This document shows, piece by piece, positions 23,927 to 35,529 of a stretch of DNA of 64,000 nucleotides (positions within the stretch are counted from its first letter, which is position 1; the number at the start of each line of letters is the position of its first letter). Source of the DNA: Dendrophyllia cribrosa (taxonomy: Eukaryota > Cnidaria > Anthozoa > Scleractinia > Dendrophylliidae); contig JAJLRJ010000010.1 of the NCBI GenBank assembly GCA_024195265.1, forward strand, positions 5,780,302-5,844,301, written 5' to 3'. Under the pieces are notes generated by a model. The model was not told where the DNA came from, did not search any database, and saw only the letters and a list, made by a program, of their open reading frames with translations. The position numbers were made by a program, and so were the translations under genes.

Positions 23927-25150
23927 TTGACAGCGCCAACCGACCAGTTTTTACATAATTATGTATTGTCCTCATGCTAATTTATACCAGTCGCTCACCA
24001 GGGAATAATTGATTGCATGCATAATTAATGCGATTTTGGTGCTCAGTTGCGGCTTTACAGCTTTGATGTACGATCAGCTGTAAACACAACGTCGTGTAAT
24101 TTATTACCGCGGGTGTATTTCTAATTTATTTCATCGGAAGAGATTAGCAGACGTGTTTTTTTTCGTCTTTACAGTGTCTTTCCCTCGGAGTAAAATCAAG
24201 CATATTCTTGATGTATTCCATAGAAATTTGGAATCTCTGCAAGCGGCCTTAAAAATGTGGGAGGTACTTTGGAAGTGTTTTGATAACAAAGGTCTTAGAA
24301 CCGGGTGGTTTGGGCAAAATGTGTGGTTAGTGTAGTGGGCGTATTTGGCCTGCAATTAATATCAGGCATTTTGAAAGGTTAGTTACTGTTTGAAATATTA
24401 ATCCTTCCCTTCAAAAATAGAAGAAAAAACAAACAAATATTAAAAAAGGGTAAATTTATCAGTAGCCCATGCTCTTGGGAAATTAGAAAAATAAACCTTT
24501 CTTGGCTGTCTTAGGGTATGTTTTTTTTTCTCTGGGACTTATAAACTGCGAAAAAGTACGTGGTTAGCTAAGGGTTTATAAGGGCTTGGCCCCGGGAGAA
24601 GCTAGAGAGCGGATCGGATTTGTTTAAAGCGGGCTGTGTGACCAATTTTAGCATCACTTTAAAAAGCCACAATACCTATTTGCATCAAAGGAGATCTAAA
24701 AATAATGGTCCAGTTTTGTTAAGAATGACTATATAAATACACTGAAACTATAAACAACTGGTTACACATGCCCAAGATGAAAATGGTTGCAACTTGAAAA
24801 ATTCGAATTCCGGCTAAAAAAAATTTTCAAGTTCTTTCTGACCGTGTCTATGAAAACTCTATAAAAGAAGGCTATGGTACACACTCCGCTTACAAATTCA
24901 TTTGATATCGCCCTCTCGTTGTTAAGTTGTTAAGTTAGGATATTTTACTGTTTAATAGCACAGTTTTGACCGAAATCGGCCAAATCGCCGTGACGTGACT
25001 TGACAATTTTTCACGGTACTCCAAATTTGGCGGCACTATTTATAACATTCTTCCTGTCAAAGAAAATCAAATCCTCGCAATTAAGAATATTGAACTTTAT
25101 ATGCAGTAATTAATGATCAAGATAGCTTTACGAGTTCAGTTTAACATTGA
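23927..25150. other. Gene-poor stretch upstream of PKNOX
   Basis: AT-rich sequence with short open frames only. It would include the promoter and any 5' UTR exons of PKNOX, whose coding start is at 23684. I see no clear TATA box, CpG-rich block or conserved coding frame. Confidence 0.4.
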
Positions 25151-25154
25151 TTTA

Positions 25155-25490
25155 TTATATATCAATTGTAAGTACCCAATCAGCGTTCAACTGAATACGA
25201 TTTGCATACTTACTACTGTTTATCAAACATTTGTAGAGAAAGAGAACATCTGTCTTTTGACCGAGTCGGACCGTTGTTTTAAAAATACCGCTTTCGCGAG
25301 TCACAAATAACCAAAATAAACACAGATAAACAAAGCTAAATGACATGGCAGCGATTTTCAGAGTTTTTATTTCTTTTTCATCAGTTTTGAGATTCCTAGA
25401 ATTCGCGTTCAGTGAGGCTAGTTTTAAAAACCCGATAATAAAAAAAAAACAGTTGAATATATTTGCCCGATATTTCGGTTTGCAAAACAA
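25155..25490 (-). pseudogene. Possible decayed GPCR fragment
   Basis: A 111-codon frame contains KEIKTLKIAAMSFSFVYLCLFWL, which resembles the start of helix 6 of rhodopsin-family receptors, and further on FLYKCLINSSKYANRIQ, which could be a degraded helix 7 (NSxxNP-like) region. No other helices are in frame next to it. This is weak evidence: a hydrophobic segment in AT-rich DNA can arise by chance. Confidence 0.2.
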
Positions 25491-25922
25491 ACCTTCTACT
25501 GGGGCTAGAAAACAAAAATGAGTACATATATAAAAGGACCGTTACATCTAAAACTTTTGATATATGCCGACATTATAGAATAGCAGAAAATGGTTGGTAA
25601 CTGAAAAGAAGACGTGATGAACTTAATTAGTGATCATTTTCTGTTATTCTGTTATGTCATATTTCAAAAGTTTTTTTTTTTTATTTCACTTGTGTCTCAA
25701 TCTCTTCTCCTTGCCGTAAGGATCAGTTTGCCGTTTTTACCTATAAGTTTTCAAGATTTTTACTGATCCAGGTCCGCTACGAAAGATTCGGCACCCTTTA
25801 TCGGTTTGTCGCCGTGGTTTTGCCATCATTAAAGCCTGTTTACACAGGCGATTTTTTTGAGTGCAATTTTTTTCACACTTGAAGAAGAACCTACCGTGTT
25901 CCAAGTGTCGAAAGTAATTTCA

Positions 25923-26123
25923 CAATAGGCCATTTCCGAGTTGCCTTTAGCCTCTCTATCAAAGCGAGGCTAGGTGCGAAACCTTTCATATGAAAATGAG
26001 TTTTCATTCACATGCAAATAAAACTTATTTGCATGTGAATGAAAACTCATTTTCATATGAAAGGTTTCGCACCTAGCCTCGCTTTGATAGAGAGGCTAAA
26101 GGCAACTCGGAAATGGCCTATTG
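25923..26123. mobile_element. Perfect 201-bp palindrome (foldback MITE)
   Basis: Two arms of 99 bp are exact reverse complements around a three-base centre at 26022-26024. The outer ends are CAATAGGCCATTTCCGAG and its complement; the inner part is 'cacatgcaaataa'. The first 12-13 bases (AATAGGCCATTT) are also the termini of the element at 27783-27972. Transcribed, it would form a near-perfect 99-bp RNA stem. Perfection implies recent origin or correction between arms. Confidence 0.95.
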
Positions 26124-26385
26124 CTGTGGGTTTTGTGATTGGCTTAACGATAATCTCGTGCCACTTTCTCAACCAATCAGAGGTAAAACCCAAACCAATA
26201 TAACCTTAGAAACCGGAACACTACCTTAGCATCATTTTTTAACGTTTCTGATTTGTATAGTAGTTGTCAGTCTTTCTTTTAGTTTAGTTAGATTTTAATT
26301 AGCAGGACCTACGTTGATAGCAGTTTTTCTAAACTGACGCAGTCATCCTGGGTAAACATGTTCTTTTATTGTTATTATTATTACA

Positions 26386-26820
26386 AGAAATACGTGTCTC
26401 GCAGAACCTCGCGAAGCTCGGGGGAGGGTGCACTGCGAGTCGAAACTCTCGATTTGCGTATGAGGCTTTTTGTCATTCCACTTCGTCTTCTTTGAAACCA
26501 AAAACGTTGGTAAAAGGTCCTTTCGATGGTTCGCGTACCGTTTACCGTCCGCCATCTTTGTTTACCATGTTCCTATATAGGATTACATAAAGTAGTACTA
26601 CATCGTTGCCAGGCAACTGCAGGACACCTTCAAGTGTATATATGAGGACAACCGTACATCCTGTGCCCAAGTTCAGGAGTTGCCATAAAGCCATTATGGT
26701 AACAACCGGGAGGGCACATTGTATACATAATTGTATATATATATATTTTTTTTTTCGCTCGAATTCGCGCGGCTTAGCTGCCGAGGAACGACAAATTTAT
26801 TAACCTCGCTTCGCGAGGAA
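26386..26820. mobile_element. Short member of the AGAAATACG...GCTTCGCGAGG element family
   Basis: It starts AGAAATACGTGTCTCGCAGA, with 'acctcgcgaagctcggggga' following, and ends 'ttattaacctcgcttcgcga' before 'ggaat'. The same start and end bound the 4.26-kb insertion at 50732-54992. Shared inner 3' sequence includes 'ttgccaggcaactgc' and a TA-repeat before 'ttttcgctcga'. CCTCGCGAAGC near the left end and GCTTCGCGAGG at the right end are inverted. It inserted in an (ATT)n-like region. No ORF. Class undetermined. Confidence 0.65.
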
Positions 26821-26823
26821 TTA

Positions 26824-26855
<32 letters not shown>

Positions 26856-27322
26856 TTCGCGAAAATTTGATGTCGCGAAAATTAAGTGTCGCGAAAACTT
26901 GCATGCGCGAAAATGTAGTGACCATACATATAAGCTTTAAGTGAAATATTAGCCCTTTAATAATCGTTCTGAGTCCACTTATTCATAGTCTTCGTTGTCC
27001 TCATAATCAATCTCCTTTACACCACTAGACATTGTACCTTGCAGGTTTTTACCATCTGGTGTGCCATGATTACGAGCATAAGAAATATACAAATCAAATA
27101 CAAAAATTTATACTTAGTCTGGTCATAGTTAATGGTCTGGTTTATTTTCGCTTTTAAGTCAAATAGCGAAGGTATTTAATGATTGATTTCTCGACGAAAT
27201 CGCGAAAATAAAGTGCTCAGTTTCTATAAATTTAACAAAATAGTGAAAATAAAGTATCGCGAAATATGACCATTCCCAGATGGCGAAATTAAAGTGTCAC
27301 GAAAATAAAGTGTAATAAGCTG
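26821..27322. repeat. (ATT)n followed by TCGCGAAAAT-rich dispersed repeat
   Basis: An ATT microsatellite (26821-26853) leads into repeated words such as 'tcgcgaaaattaagtgt'. Similar words return at 27190-27322 ('cgcgaaaataaagtg', 'cacgaaaataaagtgt'). The arrangement suggests a non-autonomous repeat with related ends. No coding potential. Confidence 0.55.
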
Positions 27323-27445
27323 GTACTCCCACGCGTTTTCCCGCGCTTGGCGCCGGCTAACATGTAATTTCATGTAAGTTCTGATTGGTTCATTGGATTG
27401 TCTGCGTCTGTTGTGATTGGCCAGAGTGATTACCTTGGTAACTCT
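27322..27445. repeat. Dispersed repeat shared with 41765-41885
   Basis: 'cacgcgttttcccgcgcttg', 'gcgccgg', 'ctgattggttcattggattg' and 'tctgcgtctgttgtgattgg' occur in the same order and orientation here and at 41765-41885. Related CCAATCA-type phrases lie near 26130-26200 and 41690-41760. It has no TIRs that I can see. Confidence 0.7.
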
Positions 27446-27782
27446 CAAATAAAGCAAGGACCACTTGGACAAACAGCAATAAAATACCCTTTATAGCTGT
27501 CCGATCAGCCTTGCATTTAGTTTTAAGTTTGATTACCTTGGGTTTGGTTTTGCGACACCCAATTGAAAACGATCTTATTCTTCAATCAAAAGTAAAAAGA
27601 GAAATATTAATCTAATCAGGACTATGGTCTGATAAACAACAGGAAAACTACTTAAACCATATATCTGTTTTCGTTAGTAGTTTAATTTATTTAAATTCCA
27701 AGTAATAATACAAGTAAGGAACATGAAGTTATAAGCTTTAGGGAAAGTTTTAAAAATACAAAACAACACGCGCAGGGGAGCT

Positions 27783-27972
27783 AATAGGCCATTTGCACGA
27801 TGACGTCATTTGACTACAACTACCAGAATTCATTTCGTTTTTCCTTTCTTATTTTAATTTTGTAATCCCAGTGCGGTTTAAATAACAATAGCCCTAATTT
27901 GCACAACAAAACAAAAAACTGATGGATTCTGGTAGTTGTAGTCATATGACGTCATCGTGCAAATGGCCTATT
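27783..27972. mobile_element. MITE with AATAGGCCATTT termini
   Basis: Arms of about 46 bp (AATAGGCCATTTGCACGATG continuing to 'tgacgtcat', 'gactacaactaccagaat') are inverted at 27922-27972 with few mismatches, around an AT-rich centre. The outer 12 bases equal those of the palindrome at 25923-26123, so both belong to one terminal family. Confidence 0.85.
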
Positions 27973-28205
27973 GTCGAAATGTTGTCCGACAAAGATAAAA
28001 ATAATATAAACACGGCGTACTACGTGGGTTCAAAACCAATAAAAATACATGTCGTTAATACAGCTGTTTACACTGATGAAGAGCTAAACAATATAAAAAG
28101 TTCAGCCATTGGAAATTCTACCCCGTAGCTCGTTTTCAGTCCATTTTTAACTCACTCAGAAAATATCCCAATTTTTGCACAAGCTTGTGATCCTAAATCT
28201 CTTTC

Positions 28206-28350
28206 AAGGTCGAATATGTAATTGTTATACTTTAATTTCATGTTCAAGTAACTCTTGAATGTCTTTATTTAATATGCTGTAAGTTCTTCCATTACTAAAA
28301 CGTGATTAAAACATCCATAGCCTACAAGGGTAAAACGAAATGGTTACACT
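28206..28350 (-). pseudogene. Decayed copy of the last exon at 38753-38851
   Basis: On the minus strand, 'atggaagaact.acagca' through 'caagagtt.cttgaaca' matches the intact terminal exon of the unidentified gene at 38753-38851, including the intron just upstream ('cctacaa.gg.aaaa' on the plus strand). The copy has an in-frame stop early and base changes, so it is dead. It marks the left part of the duplicated block in front of gene A. Confidence 0.7.
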
Positions 28351-29454
28351 ATACTATGAGTCCACCATGATGTTCGCCAAACAAATGACACCAACCTGAA
28401 ATTGGATGGTATAAAGGGAAAGCTACCTTAGAGTTGAAGTCTAATCTTCAAGAAGCCATAGCTTTGCTGATTAAACAACAGTAACAAGAAGCATACCCTT
28501 ATTGTTTCAAGAGTGATCAAGTGCGCATTTCCGATGGCTTTCCGAAGATATCCGAAAAAGATCCGAAGAATTGTCGACGACGGGGAAATCCTCTTCAACG
28601 TGAAAACTCGATTAATTCGGATTTGTGATCACAGCATAAGAAGACTTGTGAAGACTATTACAACTCCTAAAGGATCCTAAAGCACCACAATCAAGCTAGA
28701 GTCTACAAATCTTACTAAAACTACACAAGAAAACGGAAGGGCATAGAAAAAACGAGATATGAGATAACGGCAATTTTGAGGGAGAGGCAGAAGAAAAAAA
28801 TCACCATTGCAAGGGTCTTGCAAGAGGTGGGTTGAGGTGGATAATTTCAAAGACGACTACCGCCGAGTACTAGATATTTGTGCAACTGAACTGTTGGCAT
28901 ATTATTTTTATAATGTCTAAAATGGCAGGAAACGACATATACTAAATCCTCGACTGAGGGCAAGATGCGCAAAGGTATGCGGGAAATATTTGTCGGCAAA
29001 CAGGATCAGAAATAGGAAGTAATGTAATTTCAGTCGGGTCGGGATTCTTGGATACTATCAGGCAAGAAATAGCGGGATGGGGCAAAAAATACACTGAGAG
29101 GACGGAGCGGGATACATTAACCTTATTTTCTTCCATCCAAGATGTAAAGAACGGCCGAAATTTACATATATCTGTTGACAAAGACACATTCATATTTATT
29201 TTTAACACAGCAGTTTTAAAATTAATTCGGCGTAAATCAACTAAGAATTGTGACTTTCTTAGCTGAATTGATACGAAGGAAGCCCTCGTGCAAATTCTAT
29301 ATATGCGCTTTTAGCGTGCATCACGATAACGTTTTAGCTCAATTCTGTCGGGAAGGAGAAAAAATAATACGCGGAAATTATCATTACAAAATGCGTGACC
29401 CCGTAGTGACTATGCACACTATTTTTCGTGACATTTCTATTGTTATCGAGCCTA

Positions 29455-29586
29455 TATATTTCACGAAAAATAACTTGTAAGCGTGGCTTTCATCTATGAG
29501 TCAGTACAGTAAGGATGCTTTGTCATTCCTTGTGTAAGCTACACAGCGATCAACAACAGTTTTAATCCCTAAACTGGCTGCGCAAA
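29455..29586 (+). promoter_or_regulatory. Gene A proximal promoter with TGAGTCA
   Basis: The block 'ttcacgaaaaataacttgta' followed by 'tatgagtca' is conserved before all three paralogues. TGAGTCA (29497-29503) is a perfect AP-1 consensus 90 bp before the ATG. The stretch 'gatcaacaac.gttttaa' just before the start is also conserved. No clear TATA box is shared. Confidence 0.5.
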
Positions 29587-32500
29587 ATGGCTTTTCAACT
29601 ACATCACATCGCTTTTTTTACCGCTTTGTTGTACTTTTCAAGTTTTGTACTCATCCTTGGTAAGAATTCCCAAAACTCCCAACCCGCAAAGCCCACGAAA
29701 CATGGCGAAGTGTACCGCGCTAAAAGCGAGATCGACTCGCTGATTTACAAGTTGTCTCTGGATTTGAACACCTTCAACGAAAAGAAAACTATGGCCGCTG
29801 TAATGCAGAAAGACGCCGAGAAATTAGCTCGAGTCGCCGAAGAAGAAATCGCCTTGTTAAGACCTGTTCAGCATCTTTTGGAAAAGCTTGCGAAGGGTAA
29901 CACATCGAGTGGATATCAGCACTGTATGGCCCGGCCAGGAGGTAAAATACCGGTGCGAATTGAAGCGACTGGATCCTCTCTGCCAAAACACTACACTATA
30001 AGTGTACCAGGTATGAACATTTTGTTATGTTTTCTAGTGGTATACTTGCCGAACACTATTTACTTTTTCTAAAGTTTCGCCTAAGACAAGCTGAAAGAGG
30101 GAAGTTCGGACATCTAAATCTGATGAAAAACATCATAAAGCTTCTGCATCATCCAATAATTTAAAAAGTAGGTTTTGGCTTTTTGGCTTAAAAAGAAAAT
30201 AATGCATGTTTTCGTTAAGGTTTAGTACATATAGCGCCAGAAACCAAACTCAGTGATTTGAGCTTTCTTAGTGCAACTTCATTTCCCGGCTCCAAGATCG
30301 CTAAAACGTGGCCTTCTTTTGTTTCTAAGGACGTCTTAATTAATTTCTACCGCACGCATGTTACGAAGCTCTTCATCGTTTTCCCTTCTCTTTTTATACT
30401 GCCGGGGTGAAAAACTAGGTTAATGTGATGGGATGTGATGATGATGATGATGTGATGTAATGGGATGTCATGTCATATGACGTGATGTCGGATAGGATGT
30501 GATGTGATGATGATGGGATGTGATAGGATGGGATGTGATGGGATGTAATATGTGATGTGATGCGATGGGATGTAATATGTGATGCGATGGGATGTAATAT
30601 GTGATGTGATGGGATGTAATATGTGATGCGATGGGATGTAATATGTGATGCGATGGGATGTAATGTGATGCGATGGGATGTAATATGTGATGTGATGGGA
30701 TGTAATATGTGATGCGATGGGATGTGATGGGGTTGAATGTGATATGTGATGAGATAGGATGTGATGGGGTTGAATGTGATATGTGATGAGATGGGATGTG
30801 ATGGGGTTGGATGTGATGTGATGCGATGGGATGTGATATAATGTGCTGTAATGTGATTGGATGGGATGTAATGGATGTGATTGGATGGGATGTTATGGGA
30901 TTTGATGTGATGGGATGTGATGTGATGATGATGGGATGTCATGCGATGTGACGGGATGCCATGTGATATGACGTGATGTGATAGGATGGGATGTGATGAT
31001 GGGATATAATATTTGATGTGATGGGGTGGGATGTGATATGCGATGTGATAGGATGGGATGTGATGGGGTGTGATGTGATACAATGTGATGTAATGTGATT
31101 GAATGGGATGTAATGTGATGTCATAGGATGTGATGTGATATAATGTGATTGGATGGGATGTAATGTGATGGGATATGATAGGGTGGGATGTTATGGAATG
31201 TGATATGTGATGATAGGATGTGATGTGATGGGATGTAATAGGGTGTCATGTGATACAATGGGATGTGAATGGATGGTAAGTGATGTGATGTGATGGGACG
31301 GTATGTGACGGGATGCCATGTGATGTGACGTGATGTGATGCGATAGGACGGGATGTGATGTGATGAGATGTGATATGTGATGCAATGTAATGGGATTGGT
31401 ATGTGATAGGGTGTGACGTGATGTGATGGGATGTGATAGGGTGTGACGTGATGTGATAGGATGTGATGGGATGTCACGTGAAATATTTTGTACCTTGATT
31501 TAATTTATAATGGAGAAAAAATTGAGATCCTGGTTTTATCTAGTCAACTTTGTTTCCAGTAAATCACCGAGAACTGATAGATCGTGGATTGACACGTGAC
31601 AATGGCGAAGATTTGCAAGTGCATTACCATGACAACGGACAGCATCCTGTTCAAATCGACCGCGTTATCAGTGGCCTGGGAACCAAGTCGGCAACTGTCC
31701 AGTTTAGACTGCAGGCTCCAATCTCAGCCAACACTGTTGATGACGTGTCTTACTTCTTAGTCCTTGGTGCTTCGGTCAGCGGCAGTACCATGGATAATCC
31801 TGATAAGGTGTACGATTTCCATGACGATTTCTCGAGCTCAGCTCTGAAGAAAGAATGGGTGAAGAATAATTGGGGAAAATGGAGCGTGCAAAACGGGCGA
31901 TTGTTGGGAAGCACGATGCAGACTAAAAATATTCGTAAAGGTCCGATGGAGGTTGGATTGTATCTTCGGTCAGGTTTTCAGTGGAAAGACGTTGAGGTAG
32001 AGCTTGACTTTATGGAGACTGGGACAAAAAATAGCTCACCTGGGCCATTTCTTCGTCTTAGCAATGTGAATCCCAGCAAAACCACAGGATGGTGGTTTCA
32101 ATACTACCCAGGTCATGCCGATACATGTTACATGAGACCCCAGACCAATAACAAAGAGGGCAGTTACATTAGTGGAAAGTTACCCACAGCCTTCAAATTG
32201 AATACGTGGTTTCACTTCAAGTGTCGAGTGCTTGGCGACAGATTTTTGCGGTGGACAAACGGTAAACTTGTCAATGACAATGTACAAGTAAGCAAACAAT
32301 CTATGATATCAGCAGGAACTTTAGGACTGGGCTGTCATCGACCTCCCCACAACTGCAAAACACTGTATGACAACATTAAAGTGACACTGCTTGTTGCAAC
32401 TCCTCCTAACATCACCATGGGAACCCTTCAACCATTATTTTCCAGCCCAAGTGCTCAGCTGGGTGAAAAAAAGCTTCCAGCGGAATCGTGCAAGCAGATC

Positions 32501-33695
32501 CACGATGCAAGTCTCGTGAACAACAAACCGCGCGCCAAGAATGGCGTTTACTGGATCAAGACAGACCTCCAAGGTAGCTCGTTTGTGCAGACATACTGCG
32601 ACATGAAAAACGGTGGCTGGACTCTTGTGGGCAAAATCAGCGGAAAAGTGGGCAACATTTACAAGACATGGCTGGTATCTAACTACAACACTGCAGCGCT
32701 GAAGAGTCCAAAGATCACAAAACAGAAAGAGTTTGCCTGCATTGACGCGCGCAGCTTGGCAGTAGATGAAGCGTCCACGGTTTTGTTGTCCAGCGGTGAG
32801 AGGAGGGATGGCTTGGGGAGTAAGTGGGTGATGTGGAGGTTGCCTGGTGACAGAGAAAAAGATTCGTTTTGGCGCCATTCTGTTGGGCCATCAGCTGTGA
32901 AGACGGCAGTACAGACACCCGTCATGGTGTATGCTTGGAATGGTAACAAAAAGGTAAGGTGCATTTCAGTTTAGTTCCCATGAAATCGAAGCTCTTCTTT
33001 GTGAACTGTTTGTGACCAAGTTAAGGCGATTTATTTTCTTGCCCATTAAGTTTTAGTAATTTCAGTCCTCAGATGTACTTTTGTGATCTAAAGACTAATG
33101 AAAATGGCCTAAGTCATAAATAAAATTTTTCATAACTGCCTTCGCAGCTTTTTTAGTCAGTTGAATCTTTTATAACAGCAAACGTCCATTTCTCGCGCAT
33201 AAATTTACTCAAAGCGAGATTTGGTGAGGGTAAACACACCTTTGGTTTTACCACAATTGCACAAAAACATATACTTTGTGGTAGCATAAATCCATGTGTC
33301 TTATGTAGATTGTGTGTTTCCACACCCACCCAAGCCTATGAGCTTAGATTGACAGATGCAAAGTGCTAGAAATAGAGTCACTCTTGCGTAAACTTGTTAA
33401 TAAACATTTACTTGAATGTTTATCCTTTTATTGTCTTTTACAGATCTGTTACCAGAACAAATTCGGAATAATGCCTTTACGTGGGCATGGAGGTTCATAT
33501 CCTTACGCCTCTATCAACACAAGAGGCAGCAGCGCTTCTAACGACTACTGTATGGCTGTGGGGGCCATGACCAAAGGATCGGCGCATGGCTGGGCACAGC
33601 ATGGCAATGGTTACGACAGTCCAAGCAGCGATACTGATTGGCCGAACAGAGCATACAATCACCAGTCTCCCCATCTGACGGTCTGGCTTAAGTAG
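29587..33695 (+). CDS. Paralogue A: secreted DUF2341/LamG/fibrinogen-like protein
   Basis: Three exons, 29587-30010, 31560-32953 and 33444-33695, all GT-AG with matching phase, giving 689 aa. Residues 1-25 are a signal peptide (hydrophobic, FFTALLYFSSFVLIL). About 38-105 is charged and helical. Residues 142-215 resemble DUF2341. About 225-420 is concanavalin/LamG-like (FHDDFSSSALKKEW, WWFQYYPG, WFHFKCRVLGD). From 450 the C-terminus is fibrinogen/intelectin-like: SCKQIHDAS, GVYWIKTDL, YCDMKNGGWTLVGKISG, then in exon 3 CYQNKFG, GGSYPYAS, DYCMAVG and HLTVWLK. The usual fibrinogen calcium loop and WWY..C motif are not evident, so it may be closer to intelectins. I recall coral entries of this type under skeletal organic matrix protein labels, unverified. 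Intron 1 holds a 1.06-kb microsatellite. Likely extracellular; ligand unknown. Confidence 0.88.
30418..31480. repeat. GATGT/GATGG microsatellite array in gene A intron 1
   Basis: About 1.06 kb of irregular 'gatgtgatggg'-type repeats. It accounts for gene A intron 1 being 1549 bp, against 811 and 837 bp in B and C. The long His/Ser/Ile-rich frames on the minus strand are repeat artefacts. Confidence 0.95.
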
Positions 33696-34571
33696 CCATG
33701 GTAACAGCATCAGGGGACAATTCGCTTTTCTTAACTATTGCTTTATTCGCTTTGCTTCGCTTTGGGTTTAGAGTAAGTCGGTGAAGGGGTTAAATAATTT
33801 TAAGAACTGGAAAACAATTTAATTATATTGTCAACTTTTGTTTTGGCAGTAAAGGAGTGCTTTTAATCGATGATTTGTAAACCAAATGATCGAAAAAGGG
33901 ATTTTTTTATTGAAGTTTTATTTAAGACACTGTTTTCTGATTAGGAAAATTTAAGATCTCAGAGAAACTTACCATATCTGTGTTTTAAGTAAAGAGCGAG
34001 AGATTAAGGTGTTTCGAAATAGTTTTCTGGAGACCATACCTACATTTTTTACTCGGCTTTTAAGCGATCTTTTCCAAGCGAGATCAACGTGAAATTTCCA
34101 CTAGTACCTGGCTTTGAATTGAAGTTTGGCAAGAAGTATTTTTTGGTAAAATCGATATTACCATGACGACGATAAACAAGAAACTTCGAAATCAGTAAAA
34201 GTGAAATTTTGCGCTTTTAAGATTTCGCATTGAAAATCCCACATGGACATCTAAAAATAGGGTATATTGAATATAAATTTTGCAAGAATAAAAAAATTCT
34301 GTATGTTTGATTTCAAATAAATCGCAATAACATTTCAAACCTTATTATTTTTATACTGGTAATAAATTGATAGATCTGAGGAACGGCTCAATGTATTTTT
34401 TTTAACGTTCACTGCGCATGCTTAGCAATGTAAAAAATATTATCTCAAAGTTTCATTGACACTGATTTGCTGGAACGCCATTGACATGTAAAAAGGAAAG
34501 ATTTTAAACATAACAAAATTCAAGGAATTGATAATTTTGTATTTTTAGCCGTGCCATAGGAAAGGGTGACA

Positions 34572-34643
34572 GACAGCAATTCTGATTGGCCGAACAGACC
34601 AAACTCTCACCAGTCTCCCCATCTGACAGTGTGGCTTAAGTAA
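34572..34643 (+). pseudogene. Relic of a paralogue last exon
   Basis: From about 34578 the sequence 'attctgattggccgaacaga' to 'ctgacagtgtggcttaagta' is the last 20 or so codons and stop of the family's third exon, joined to unrelated sequence upstream. What follows (to about 35360, then again 37000-38260) matches the downstream flank of paralogue C much better than that of A or B. Confidence 0.85.
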
Positions 34644-35220
34644 CCATGGCAACGAAGTACGGGGAACATTCGCTTTGCTTTGGGGTTATATTAAGTCGGT
34701 GAAGGCCTTAAAATTAAATTATTGAATTTTGAGAAATGGTAAAATAATTATACAGTTGATGATTTGTGATCAGTGCAAATTATGGATAGAGTTGATTTTT
34801 TTACTGCTTAGAGCAAATGAAGACATTTTCTGATAAGGGCAGACTAAGATCTTAGGAAAACTAACTGTATTTATGTCTTGGTAAAGAAAAAAGAATATTA
34901 TATGCAGCCTTAACCGAGGGGAGTGTCGTAAATCAAGAATAAGAACACAGTTTTAATTATTTTGTTAGGTTTTGTTCCAGAAGACTTAGTAAGGAGCGTT
35001 TGATGTTTAGAACTAAACAAAATGATGGAGATTTTTTCTGATCATTAAAAAAAGGAAAACAAATCAAGATCTCCTAACAAAAGTTACATCAAAGTGTTTT
35101 TGATAAAAAGGAGTAGACATTAAAACATAGCACTTTCATGGGAAAAATGATTTTTTGAATGTTTTGGTGTTTTAGTTTCTGCTGTGCTGTGGTGATTAAA
35201 GCAAAAGGAAAAGAAAAAAC

Positions 35221-35245
35221 AATAAAATGGTGTTGGGTAGAAGTT
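35221..35245 (+). terminator. Polyadenylation region of the relic
   Basis: AATAAA followed by 'atggtgttgggta', a GU-rich element. The same pair occurs at 48730, 55666 and 61958 behind the other copies, so it is probably the shared poly(A) site. Confidence 0.55.
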
Positions 35246-35529
35246 GTGCTGAGTCCTTCTTCATAACACAGGACGAATTCTTGTTATTTTGACAGATGCC
35301 AACAATTGATTTGTTTTCAGTTCCAGCTTATGCAGTAAGAAAAGTTTTTAATTATAACAAAAACTCTTATCTGTCAAAATAACAAAAGCAAAAAAAAAAG
35401 ATATATATATATATATATATGAAAGCCAAGTATTTTAATTTACTACAATCGGTACTAGAGTTACAATTAAAACTCCAATGAGAAATTTTCGAAAAAACTG
35501 TCCAAAGGACACATGAGGGGAAAAAACAG

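Noticed and set aside
30415..31477. His/Ser/Ile-rich minus-strand ORFs
   Set aside because: Repeat artefact of the GATGT microsatellite inside gene A intron 1.
32435..32964. Antisense ORFs inside exon 2 (also at 47049-47527 and 60445-60959)
   Set aside because: They mirror the strongly conserved coding strand of the paralogues and have no features of their own.
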